Source: Magnetococcales bacterium (GTDB taxonomy: Bacteria; Pseudomonadota; Magnetococcia; Magnetococcales; JADFYX01). Taken from it: a stretch of 38,237 nt of DNA. Under the pieces are notes generated by a model that was not told the origin of the DNA, searched no databases, and saw only the letters and a program-made list of their open reading frames with translations. Location of the stretch: assembly GCA_015232405.1 (NCBI GenBank), contig JADFZS010000047.1, positions 1 to 38,237 on the forward strand, in the 5' to 3' direction. The position numbers were made by a program, and so were the translations under genes. How positions within the stretch are numbered: the first letter of the stretch is position 1; each line of letters begins with the position of its first letter. Positions 8,893 through 16,468 of the stretch are shown here, piece by piece.

Positions 8893-10137
8893 TTAGAATT
8901 TAACTTTAAATTCAGCTTGTAGAGCTTGCATAGCACCGATGTCAACTGTGTCTGAGTCATCAGATGGGCTAACATATAGACCAACCAAGCTGAATGTAGC
9001 ACCCTTGTCTAGAGTAGTTGTTAGGTAGAGAGAACCACCAAAAGCACTCTTAGAGTTAACGCCAGCATCTTCAACTACAGTTACATAGTCGATTGCTGGT
9101 TTAATTGACCAAGAACCAGCTTTAACATTAACACCAACACCAGCACCCATTAGGTTTTGTAGGTTGTTTTTGTTGCTTGTTCCACCGTCACCTGTAGCCC
9201 AGCTCTCCATCAATACTGTGCCGCCAGGACCGCCTTGGAACCAAGTTTTTGATAGACCTTGGTTTACACGGCTTGAAGTATAAGTCTCAACAGGGTGGTT
9301 GAAGCTCTCTGCTGCATAGAAACCATATGCATTCCAGCCACCAAATCCTGTTTTACCTTTAACACGAAGAGCACCCATGAAACCGCCATCTTCCAATGTA
9401 TCGGCTACTGTGCCATCTTGGTCATGACCAAGTTCGTAGATACCTGTACCAGTAAGCTTCACGCCACCCATGTCTGCACCAACAGTCAAAGCAATCCAGT
9501 TGTTTGTGCTGTCAGGATATGTGCCGTAATCCTCTTCGATGGCTAAGTGAGCCCATGTACCTTGGTAGCTAATGCCACCAGATTTACCAATAAGGCTAAC
9601 ACCGTATACATTAGCGTCATCAGTATCAGCATTTGCACCAACAGTTGCACCCTCATCAGCACGAACATTAAGAGCAACAGCTGTTACGCTACCGAAGTTC
9701 TTAGCCAATAGGATTGTACCATAGGAACCACCGTCATCTTTGAACAAGAACTTGTCGTTGATGCTAAGAGGCATATTACCAGCTTTAACAGTAACACCAT
9801 AAACCTCAGTCTCCATCCATACACGCTTAACATCCATAGCACCGTCGGAATCTTGAGCGTTACCAGCTGTAGCACCCTCGATTGTGTCGCTGCTACCTAG
9901 GATACGTGTGTGCAAGTGAGCAGAAGTTTTGTCACTAATTTTAGCGTTGATGTCAACCTGCATACGCTGGAACCAACCCTGTGTATCGTCAAGAGCATCG
10001 TTCTCTGTCAGAGTTGTGTCTTGGTTTACAGCACGCATCATGTAGTAACCACCAATTTTTACATCAGCAGCATTTGCCTGTGGAACTGCAACCAATGCAG
10101 CCATTGCTGCAGCACCGAGAATTAGAGATTTTTTCAT
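8893..10137 (-). CDS. Outer-membrane porin-like beta-barrel protein
   Basis: This 414-residue protein has a clear signal peptide (MKKSLILGAAAMAALVAVPQ, then ANA before ADVKIGG), so cleavage after residue 23 is likely. The mature part is rich in alternating hydrophobic/polar strands, Gly, Asp and Thr, and ends in Phe (LQAEFKVKF), the signal recognised by the BAM outer-membrane assembly machine. Early segments (KIGGYYMMRAVNQD, RMQVDINAKISDKTSAHLHTRI) look like the opening strands of general porins. The ATG follows an AAAGGAAAAAAGTTAC ribosome site. A strong terminator follows it, and about 600 bases of control region precede it, so it is a single-gene unit, probably highly expressed. Substrate specificity cannot be read from the sequence. 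Confidence 0.85.
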   Translation of the reverse strand: MKKSLILGAAAMAALVAVPQANAADVKIGGYYMMRAVNQDTTLTENDALDDTQGWFQRMQVDINAKISDKTSAHLHTRILGSSDTIEGATAGNAQDSDGAMDVKRVWMETEVYGVTVKAGNMPLSINDKFLFKDDGGSYGTILLAKNFGSVTAVALNVRADEGATVGANADTDDANVYGVSLIGKSGGISYQGTWAHLAIEEDYGTYPDSTNNWIALTVGADMGGVKLTGTGIYELGHDQDGTVADTLEDGGFMGALRVKGKTGFGGWNAYGFYAAESFNHPVETYTSSRVNQGLSKTWFQGGPGGTVLMESWATGDGGTSNKNNLQNLMGAGVGVNVKAGSWSIKPAIDYVTVVEDAGVNSKSAFGGSLYLTTTLDKGATFSLVGLYVSPSDDSDTVDIGAMQALQAEFKVKF

Positions 10138-10742
10138 GTAACTTTTTTCCTTTTATCTAGTAAGTATCGAACCGCATTAAAGTAGTAGCAACTAATTTTC
10201 TACAGCCCCTAAAATATTTGTGTTACTGTTTTTTTACTTTCGTTAACAAACTGTTAACCTTGTGTTGCCTGTTTGCAACTTGATGTGTGTTCTTTTCTAC
10301 ACGCCAGCAAGAACCAAGTCAAGAAAAAAATATACAACTGTTTTTACCCAACTAATATCACCTACTGTTATAGAAACTTAAACATAAACAGACGCTGCAT
10401 TCTGTGGTGAGATTATAGCAATGGCTGTGCCAGCTGCTAAAAAACAACACTATGCGCCTTGTATCGTTTTGATATGTTTAAAATTTTTAAGATTATGATA
10501 TTTATGACACACAATAGAAATAACCGTCACAAGATTGTCACAGGGTAGTTAACGGTAGTTTAGATCAGTATTTTATTGTGTTATTTTTGTTGAAAATAAA
10601 GACAAAAATAACACAAAAAAAAATTTATCCTTGTGATAAAAATGTGTCGAGATTTTGAAAAAAGCCTAAAAACCGGATAAATTTTTTCTAAATGTAGAGA
10701 AATTTTTTTTATGCAAGGCAATCTGACAGCATTATTACATCA
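10138..10742. promoter_or_regulatory. Porin upstream control region, with inverted repeats
   Basis: No gene is seen in these 605 bases. Near the porin, GTTAAC occurs twice 11 bases apart (10243-10259 region), an operator-like arrangement. At 10576-10590 and 10602-10616 a perfect 15-bp inverted repeat (TTGTGTTATTTTTGT / ACAAAAATAACACAA) has an 11-base loop; it is entirely AT-rich apart from the ends and lies about 125 bases past the helicase stop codon. It lacks a proper U tract in the helicase direction, so it may be a protein-binding site rather than a terminator. Confidence 0.45.
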
Positions 10743-12074
10743 TCAAATTAGTGGGCTATTTAAAATCACACAGTCCGAAGCTCTGGTCACAGCAACATAG
10801 AGACATTGTAGCGCCTCCTGTCGGTTGGGATTGGCGAGAATATTTTCTGAATCTACAAATACATTGTTAAATGTAGAGCCTTGGGAGCGGTGGACCGTAA
10901 TCGCATGACAGGGCCTTAAGTCTGCAAGGGAGTTTTTCAAGTTCCAAAAGTCCCACCACTGTTTTTTTCCCGCCCTTGCCTCTTGGGCCAGCTGACCAAG
11001 ACGTTTTTGAATGTGGACCACCTGGGAGGCATCCGGTATATAGAGCGTCACCTCACCTTCACTGTCAAAAGGTCGGAATATCACCTCCCAAACCGGCAAC
11101 GGCTCTTCATGCCAGGGGTGGTTGGTCTTTACACAGCTCAACACCTCCCCCTCACTGTCGGTGTTCAATACAAGTTTGGTCTTGCTTTTTGCCACACGTT
11201 TATGCACAGCATCGGCGGTTACGGCTCGCTCAGTTGGTATAAAAGGTTGGTTTGTTGATCTATCAACTAAAAAGGAGCGAATTTGATCGTTAAAATAGTT
11301 AACCTTCTTGTTGGTCCATGAAACAACCCTGAAGGCATCCCGGTCGTCACGATACCGCTGTTGGGTAAAAGCCCCGGGAAACCATTTTTCAAAACGGTGG
11401 CCCGGCATTAAAAACAGCCCGGACTTGCTACCTGCCTCTGAGACAAAACCCCGTACCGCAACCCTACCCCCAGTTATCATTATATTACGTATGGCAGCAG
11501 ATAGATCAATTATGGGGTTGTCGCCCTTCTGGCGGATGATCTTGGTTAAATCAGCTCTATTGGTTATGGAAAAAGTAGGAGAGCTGGACTCCCCCACAGG
11601 AGGTAGCTGCACCGGATCACCGACAAAAATCACCTGGGTTGAACTCTGTTGCAAAGCGTTGTTGATGGTATTGAACAGCTCCTCTCCCACCATGGAGCAC
11701 TCATCAACAATCACCAGATCATATTTATCTATTTGAGCAGCTCTTTTTTTCCTTAAGATCTGCTGCTCTTTTTCATAGCTCAACACCAAACCCAAAAGTG
11801 AGTGTATGGTACCCGTATCAACATCCAAACCACCTGCCTCTGCCATTCTATCCAACACCCGTACAGCTTTGTTGGTGGGTGCTGTTAAAATTACCCGTAC
11901 ATCACTGTGCAGACCTTTTACAAACTCGGTTATGGTGTAGGTTTTACCTGTTCCGGCATAGCCGGAGAGCAAAAAATATTTTTTACCACCAAGTAGAGGC
12001 TCAAAAAATTCATCCATCTTTTCAATAGCCAGCTCTTGATCTATTGTGGCTAGTTTAAAATTTTCGTCATTCAC
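10743..12074 (-). CDS. Superfamily 1B DNA helicase, Dda/RecD2-like
   Basis: This is a 443-residue ATP-dependent 5'-3' helicase-type protein. Motif I (Walker A) GYAGTGKT is at 38-45, motif Ia TAPTNKAVRVL follows, motif II VIVDECSM is at 121-128, and motif III reads VIFVGDPVQLPPVG. The C-terminal UvrD_C_2-like part ends with AITVHRSQGSTFNNVFVD (motif V) and ALQCLYVAVTRASD (motif VI). There is no RecBC-like partner or long N-terminal extension, so it is closer to phage T4 Dda and stand-alone ATP-dependent exoDNAse-type helicases than to RecD. It is divergent from the queC operon. It may work in replication restart or repair; a horizontally acquired phage helicase is an alternative. Fold certain. 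Confidence 0.88.
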   Translation of the reverse strand: MNDENFKLATIDQELAIEKMDEFFEPLLGGKKYFLLSGYAGTGKTYTITEFVKGLHSDVRVILTAPTNKAVRVLDRMAEAGGLDVDTGTIHSLLGLVLSYEKEQQILRKKRAAQIDKYDLVIVDECSMVGEELFNTINNALQQSSTQVIFVGDPVQLPPVGESSSPTFSITNRADLTKIIRQKGDNPIIDLSAAIRNIMITGGRVAVRGFVSEAGSKSGLFLMPGHRFEKWFPGAFTQQRYRDDRDAFRVVSWTNKKVNYFNDQIRSFLVDRSTNQPFIPTERAVTADAVHKRVAKSKTKLVLNTDSEGEVLSCVKTNHPWHEEPLPVWEVIFRPFDSEGEVTLYIPDASQVVHIQKRLGQLAQEARAGKKQWWDFWNLKNSLADLRPCHAITVHRSQGSTFNNVFVDSENILANPNRQEALQCLYVAVTRASDCVILNSPLI

Positions 12075-12220
12075 TGTTATCTACACCATTTGATATATAC
12101 AAAAACGGCTATCATCCAAGCCCAACTGGCTATATTCATGGCATAAACTGCCAGCAATGGATTATACTGTCAAATCGAGATTTGGGTTTTCACCTTAATT
12201 TACAAACGAGAGCTAAAAAA

Positions 12221-12694
12221 ATGAGTGACAATAAAGAGATTGAGAAGGAGATTCGCAAGCAGCAGAAATTTTCCATGGCAGGAGCCATCGCCCAGGCTGG
12301 TGGTGGTGGTATGTTAAAAGGTGCTTCTCCCATTCCAAGGTTGGATCAGGCAAAAAACCAACTGATAGATATTATCAAAAAACAGTGTCCCGATCCTTCC
12401 GGTGCTCTAAAATCTATTTTAGGTCGGCGGATTAAAAACTCCACCCCATTAATAGAGAGACATCTAGATACCCCCCAATCGGCCTTGATTGAAATACTGC
12501 AAAATATATTGGAGAGTGACGGGGTTCTCTACGAATTTGTTCGTCAGGTGGATATGCGGTGGGGTGAGATGTATCAGGAACGTCCCCACTTTCAACAACC
12601 GGGGCAGACCCCCCACCAAGATGATGAATATACCCACGAATCTGTTAAAGCCGATTTAACAACCCTTCTTGAGAGGGTTCAGCAGACATTATGA
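12221..12694 (+). CDS. Unknown protein, first gene of the queC operon
   Basis: I do not recognise this 157-residue protein. It starts MSDNKEIEKEIRKQQKFSMA, passes a Gly-rich AQAGGGGMLKGASPIPR segment, and then has amphipathic helices (QAKNQLIDIIKKQCPDPSGA, ILQNILESDGVLYEFVRQVD) and a polar His/Gln-rich linker before a last helix. There is no signal peptide or membrane segment. The ATG was preferred to an upstream TTG at 12182 because of the purine-rich ACGAGAGC upstream. Its stop overlaps the queC start (ATGA), which implies translational coupling, so a role with queC is plausible but unproved. The divergent 146 bases upstream, shared with the helicase gene, contain a TATACT box at 12163-12168. 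Confidence 0.7.
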   Translation: MSDNKEIEKEIRKQQKFSMAGAIAQAGGGGMLKGASPIPRLDQAKNQLIDIIKKQCPDPSGALKSILGRRIKNSTPLIERHLDTPQSALIEILQNILESDGVLYEFVRQVDMRWGEMYQERPHFQQPGQTPHQDDEYTHESVKADLTTLLERVQQTL

Positions 12695-13374
12695 GCGACA
12701 AACAGCGGGCTTTGGTGGTTCTATCAGGTGGTCAGGACTCCACCACCTGCCTCTATTGGGCTTTAGACCATTTTGGCAAAGATAGTGTGGAGACCATAAC
12801 CTTTGATTATGGGCAACGACACATAATTGAGCTTAAGTCTGCTCAAAAAATTGCCTCAATCGCCAACGTTGCCAACACTGTCATTCCCATCAACAGCTTT
12901 GCTGCCATGGGTGGTAATGCCCTGACCGATACAGATATCAAGGTTGACAACAGCCTTGAAACAGACACCCAGCTACCCAACACTTTTGTACCGGGGCGTA
13001 ATCTGATTTTTTTAACCTTTGCTGCAGCCTTTGCCTACAACAAAAATATCCACAATTTAGTCACAGGAGTAGCCCAAACCGACTATAGCGGCTACCCTGA
13101 TTGTCGCCAGAAGACCATGGAGGCTTTGGAAAAAACCCTTAAGCTGGGTTTGGAGTGCAAGATAACCATCCACACCCCGTTAATGTTCAAGTCAAAAAAA
13201 GAGACTGTTATCATGGCAAAAAAACTGGGGGGACTATCTGCTTTGGCCCATAGCCATACCTGTTATAACAATCAATACCCCCCTTGTGGCAGCTGTCCGG
13301 CTTGTCAACTCCGGGCCAAGGGTTTCAAAGATGCTGGTATAACCGACCCCCTACTGCAAAAAAACCATGGCTGA
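12691..13374 (+). CDS. queC: 7-cyano-7-deazaguanine (preQ0) synthase QueC
   Basis: This 227-residue enzyme converts 7-carboxy-7-deazaguanine, ATP and ammonia to preQ0 in the queuosine pathway. The PP-loop ATP-pyrophosphatase motif LSGGQDST is at 11-18. The zinc site near the C-terminus is complete: C191, C199, C202 and C205 in the CYNNQYPPCGSCPAC segment. GVAQTDYSGYPDCR is the family's substrate-loop motif. Length is normal. It overlaps the preceding unknown gene by four bases and the following QueD-like gene by eight, so the three are one translation-coupled operon. No preQ1 riboswitch was found upstream. Confidence 0.96.
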   Translation: MSDKQRALVVLSGGQDSTTCLYWALDHFGKDSVETITFDYGQRHIIELKSAQKIASIANVANTVIPINSFAAMGGNALTDTDIKVDNSLETDTQLPNTFVPGRNLIFLTFAAAFAYNKNIHNLVTGVAQTDYSGYPDCRQKTMEALEKTLKLGLECKITIHTPLMFKSKKETVIMAKKLGGLSALAHSHTCYNNQYPPCGSCPACQLRAKGFKDAGITDPLLQKNHG

Positions 13375-14461
13375 CTCACTATTATATACCGTCGCAGCCC
13401 CCTTTGAGGCGGCTTTGCGAGTACCATTTCTACCCCAGGTCCATCAATCCCATAATCTACATGGTCACAGCTATTATGCCAGGATAAGGGCGCGACTGCC
13501 CAAAGGTTGGTCCCCTTTTCCCGGTGGCGAAAGCCAAGCTTTAAGCCACGCCCTCAACCAGGCAGTTGCACCACTTAACTACAGCTATCTTAACGATCAT
13601 ATAAAAAACCCCACCGATGAAAATCTGGCGCGCTGGTTATGGCAGCATCTTGATATTCCGGGTCTGGAGTCTGTGGGTATTCAAAGCACAAGAGAGAGTG
13701 GAGCCGACCTGGCAACAAAAGATATGGCTCATATCTGGCGCAAATTCCGTTTTGAAGCTGCCCATCAACTGCCAAATGTTCCCCAGGGACACCCCTGTGG
13801 TCGTATGCACGGCCACGGTTTTGAGATTATTCTCCACGCCCAGCAGGCGATAGAACAAAAAAATATGGGGGTGGACTTTGATCGCCTTGCTCAACTTTGG
13901 CAACCGCTACAAAAACTCCTTCACAACCACTGTTTAAACGATATACCCGGCCTGAAAAACCCCACAAGTGAAGTGTTGGCAGCCTGGATTTGGCAAAAAT
14001 TAAAACCCCAACTAAAAGAGCTATCCTGGATAACTGTCTATGAAACTGTAACCGCAGGCTGTAACTATAACGGTAAACAGTTTAGAATATGGAAAGAGCT
14101 ACGTTTTGAAGGGGCATTAAAACTAAACCATGCCCCACCAGGAGACAGCCGTAAGATGCTCCATGGTCATAGCTATTTAACCAGGCTTCACCTATTAGCA
14201 CCACTGGATGAACTTATGGGTTGGACGGTGGATTATGGTGATGTAAAAGCCATCTTCCAACCGCTATATAAGCAACTGGACCACCATCTGTTAAATGAAC
14301 TGCATAATATTGAAGATGCCAACCTGGCAACAATACTTAGCTGGATAAAAGCTGGTTTAAAAGATAACCTACCCCAATTAGACCGTATTGATCTCTACGA
14401 AAGCCCCGGATGTGGCGCAACCATCTGTTGGGGAGACCAGGGACCGATCTTGCCTATTTAG
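13367..14461 (+). CDS. queD: Triple-domain QueD-like 6-carboxytetrahydropterin synthase fusion
   Basis: This 364-residue protein is three tandem QueD/6-pyruvoyl-tetrahydropterin-synthase domains of about 120 residues; normal QueD is a single one. QueD makes 6-carboxy-tetrahydropterin from dihydroneopterin triphosphate, two steps before QueC. Domain 2 (125-235) has all zinc ligands and the nucleophile: H133 (FEAAH), C144, H148 and H150 (CGRMHGH), and E226 (VYET). Its Asp-His pair is replaced by His-Asn (186-187). Domain 3 (243-355) has H266-G-H268, D305-H306 (QLDHHLLN) and E345, but lacks the first His and the Cys. Domain 1 (10-115) keeps only H32-G-H34. Family members form rings of three subunits, so the fusion could be one pseudo-trimer with a single composite active site. 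The eight-base overlap with queC supports a queuosine role. Confidence 0.9.
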   Translation: MADSLLYTVAAPFEAALRVPFLPQVHQSHNLHGHSYYARIRARLPKGWSPFPGGESQALSHALNQAVAPLNYSYLNDHIKNPTDENLARWLWQHLDIPGLESVGIQSTRESGADLATKDMAHIWRKFRFEAAHQLPNVPQGHPCGRMHGHGFEIILHAQQAIEQKNMGVDFDRLAQLWQPLQKLLHNHCLNDIPGLKNPTSEVLAAWIWQKLKPQLKELSWITVYETVTAGCNYNGKQFRIWKELRFEGALKLNHAPPGDSRKMLHGHSYLTRLHLLAPLDELMGWTVDYGDVKAIFQPLYKQLDHHLLNELHNIEDANLATILSWIKAGLKDNLPQLDRIDLYESPGCGATICWGDQGPILPI

Positions 14462-14524
14462 GGAGAATATCCCTATGTGAAAAAATTTTATTAGCTATAA
14501 AAAATACAATATACTGAATAATAT

Positions 14525-15274
14525 ATGAACGGAAAATTACTGGTAATCGGAACCCCCATTGGCAATATTGGCGATCTTGGCAGACGTGCTTTGACGGCCC
14601 TTGGTGAGGTTGACACATTGGCTTGCGAAGAGCCAAAAGAGACCAAAAAGCTCTATTTCCATTATGAAATCCCCTTTCCCAAACGGTTTATCAAGTGTAA
14701 TGAAGGTAACGAAAAAGCCTCTGCCAACGGTATATTAAAACTGCTGCAAAATGGCGAAACTGTGGGGCTGTGTAGCAGTGCTGGTATGCCCGGCATTAGT
14801 GACCCCGGCTTTCGGGTGGTTGCTGTTGCGGTTGAAAACAGTATTGAAATCGATATCATCCCCGGACCATCAGCCATGACTACCGCTCTATTAGGCTCCG
14901 GTCTACCCACTAGTTCCCATCTTTTTCTTGGCTTTCCCCCACGAAAAGCCATCAGGCAAAAAAAGCTATTGGAGGCAGAAAAAACCACCACACACACCTT
15001 GATTTTTTATGTCTCTCCAAGACAGATAAAGGAGTTTTTACAAATTGCCCTGGATATTCTGGGTGATCGGGTAGCAGGGGTTGGCAAAGATCTGACAAAA
15101 AAATATCAACATTTCTACCGAGGCAGAATTTCAGAAATTCTCCAAGAGTTTGGTGAGGAGGAGTTTAAAGGGGAGGCTGTGGTGGTTATTGCCGGGTTTA
15201 GTAAACGCAATACCGATGATGAGCAAGACGACCACCCGTTTAACCGTCTACCTCCCCCCCGGCGTTCATCTTGA
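14525..15274 (+). CDS. RsmI-family (tetrapyrrole-methylase fold) rRNA methyltransferase, divergent
   Basis: This 249-residue S-adenosylmethionine enzyme belongs to the RsmI group, whose type member methylates the ribose 2'-OH of C1402 in 16S rRNA. Recognised blocks are VIGTPIGNIGDLGRRAL (normal start motif), MPGISDPGF, and IPGPSAMTTALLGSGLP followed by FLGFPPRK. Differences from typical RsmI are marked: the usual CEDTR motif reads CEEPKET, SDAGTPG reads SSAGMPG, and the C-terminus is some 35 residues shorter. It is probably a paralogue with a different RNA or other substrate. It follows the QueD fusion by 63 bases, on the same strand; the ATG has no clear Shine-Dalgarno. Association with queuosine genes suggests an RNA-modification role, by inference only. 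Confidence 0.8.
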   Translation: MNGKLLVIGTPIGNIGDLGRRALTALGEVDTLACEEPKETKKLYFHYEIPFPKRFIKCNEGNEKASANGILKLLQNGETVGLCSSAGMPGISDPGFRVVAVAVENSIEIDIIPGPSAMTTALLGSGLPTSSHLFLGFPPRKAIRQKKLLEAEKTTTHTLIFYVSPRQIKEFLQIALDILGDRVAGVGKDLTKKYQHFYRGRISEILQEFGEEEFKGEAVVVIAGFSKRNTDDEQDDHPFNRLPPPRRSS

Positions 15275-15276
15275 TT

Positions 15277-15507
15277 TTAAGTTAGCCCACGGGCCTGTAA
15301 CACCGCGACTATATTTACATAGGAGACCATGGACTCCATCTCTTTTATCTCCAACCTGATAGCAAACTCCTGCTCAACGGCAAAACAGATATTGAGGTGA
15401 GCCAAGGAACCCCAACTAGCAAGAGTATCCATGCTTGTTGATTCATCAATTGATTGGGCATCGACATCCAGAACATCACCCATCAACTTTTTTATCTTAT
15501 CTTCCAC
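15277..15507 (-). CDS. Acyl carrier protein-like
   Basis: This is a 76-residue carrier protein. The four-helix ACP pattern is clear: EDKIKKLMGDVLDVDAQSID, a loop with TSMDTLASWGSLAHLNICFA, then a helix ending AVLQARGLT. S34 is the expected phosphopantetheine attachment serine, but the normal D-S-L motif is G-S-L. The start was set at the GTG at 15507 because TAAGGAG lies six bases upstream; the ATG at 15537 would give ten extra residues with no ribosome site. It converges on the RsmI-like gene and is transcribed after the AAC(3)-like acyltransferase and the glycosyltransferase. It probably supplies an activated acyl group to the adjacent transferase. Confidence 0.82.
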   Translation of the reverse strand: MEDKIKKLMGDVLDVDAQSIDESTSMDTLASWGSLAHLNICFAVEQEFAIRLEIKEMESMVSYVNIVAVLQARGLT

Positions 15508-15599
15508 TAACTGCTCCTTAATAAATATCAACAGCATCTACAGATAAACCACAGAAGCTAACAAATATATCTACAACCACCATCAATAACCAACAGATA

Positions 15600-16460
15600 T
15601 CACTCTTTATAACAGAACTCCCCATTTTTAGCCATCTCTTGGGCAACCTGCAGGACATCTTGGGTTTTTAACAATATCATCTCCATATTGCCAATATTAA
15701 CCTGCCTCCAGCAGCCGGGTTTGGCTTTAAGATGGGGAATCATCTTGCTAACGGTGCGCCGTTTAGAGAGATAGGGGTTGAACAGCCTGGTATTGGTCTG
15801 GACAATCTCACCTGTGGCTGTTTTGGACTCTATGGTGTAGCTCTGGCTGGTAAATGGCGATATAGCCATCATCGGCTCTAATATCTCCTCCATGGCGTGG
15901 TAGACAATCATGGTCTCCACCCCGGTTCCCAAAAGCAGGGAAGAGCCACCAACATCTATAACCTTTTTATAGGGGGAACCTTCACCACATGGGGTGGTGG
16001 TCAGGTGGTGTCCTGCACATAACTCTTCTGCTCTGGCCCCTTTGGCAGCAACTGCATGGGTGGGATGTTGGCTACGTACAACCCCTGGATAACGACGAAA
16101 CAGCTCAGTTATCAACCCCATTTTTGAAGGGGTCAACCGATTGTCAAACATAATATCAGAATTGACCCAATCAATAGCGGAACCGACAAAAGGCAGGGTG
16201 GACATGAGCATGGTTCCTGATGGACCCAAAAGCAGTTGCATCTGCTCTATAATATCAGAGGGTCGCCCGGTAAAGGTGGCAAAGCAGTCCATGGAAGAGC
16301 TGACCATAACGGTATCACCCTCCTTTAGACCCAACTGCACCAAGGCCGCTTTGAACTCCTCCACCCCAAAGGCATAACGGTGACGTAAATAGGCCAGTCG
16401 CCACTGTTTATAGCGACCCTTTATCTGCTGCTTCAACCATGGGGGAAGGGGAATAGCCAT
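15600..16460 (-). CDS. AAC(3)/YokD-family N-acyltransferase
   Basis: This is a 286-residue member of the aminoglycoside 3-N-acetyltransferase (Antibiotic_NAT) family. Visible family motifs are LGLKEGDTVMVSSSMDCF, LLGPSGTMLMSTLPF, LTPSKMGLITELFRRYPGVV, SQHPTHAVAAKG, and CGEGSPYKKV with GGSSLLLGTG. Members acylate amino groups on sugars or other small molecules; several sit in biosynthetic clusters rather than resistance loci. Here it lies eight bases after a glycosyltransferase and is followed by an acyl carrier protein gene, so it may acylate a glycan amine using ACP-bound acyl groups. Antibiotic resistance is less likely from context. Family certain, substrate unknown. Confidence 0.87.
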   Translation of the reverse strand: MAIPLPPWLKQQIKGRYKQWRLAYLRHRYAFGVEEFKAALVQLGLKEGDTVMVSSSMDCFATFTGRPSDIIEQMQLLLGPSGTMLMSTLPFVGSAIDWVNSDIMFDNRLTPSKMGLITELFRRYPGVVRSQHPTHAVAAKGARAEELCAGHHLTTTPCGEGSPYKKVIDVGGSSLLLGTGVETMIVYHAMEEILEPMMAISPFTSQSYTIESKTATGEIVQTNTRLFNPYLSKRRTVSKMIPHLKAKPGCWRQVNIGNMEMILLKTQDVLQVAQEMAKNGEFCYKE

Positions 16461-16468
16461 CTATCACA

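Noticed and set aside
12075-12220. preQ1 riboswitch upstream of the queC operon
   Set aside because: I looked for the typical C-rich loop and A-rich tail and found neither.
15508-15537. ATG start for the acyl carrier protein at 15537
   Set aside because: No ribosome site precedes it, whereas TAAGGAG lies six bases before the GTG at 15507.
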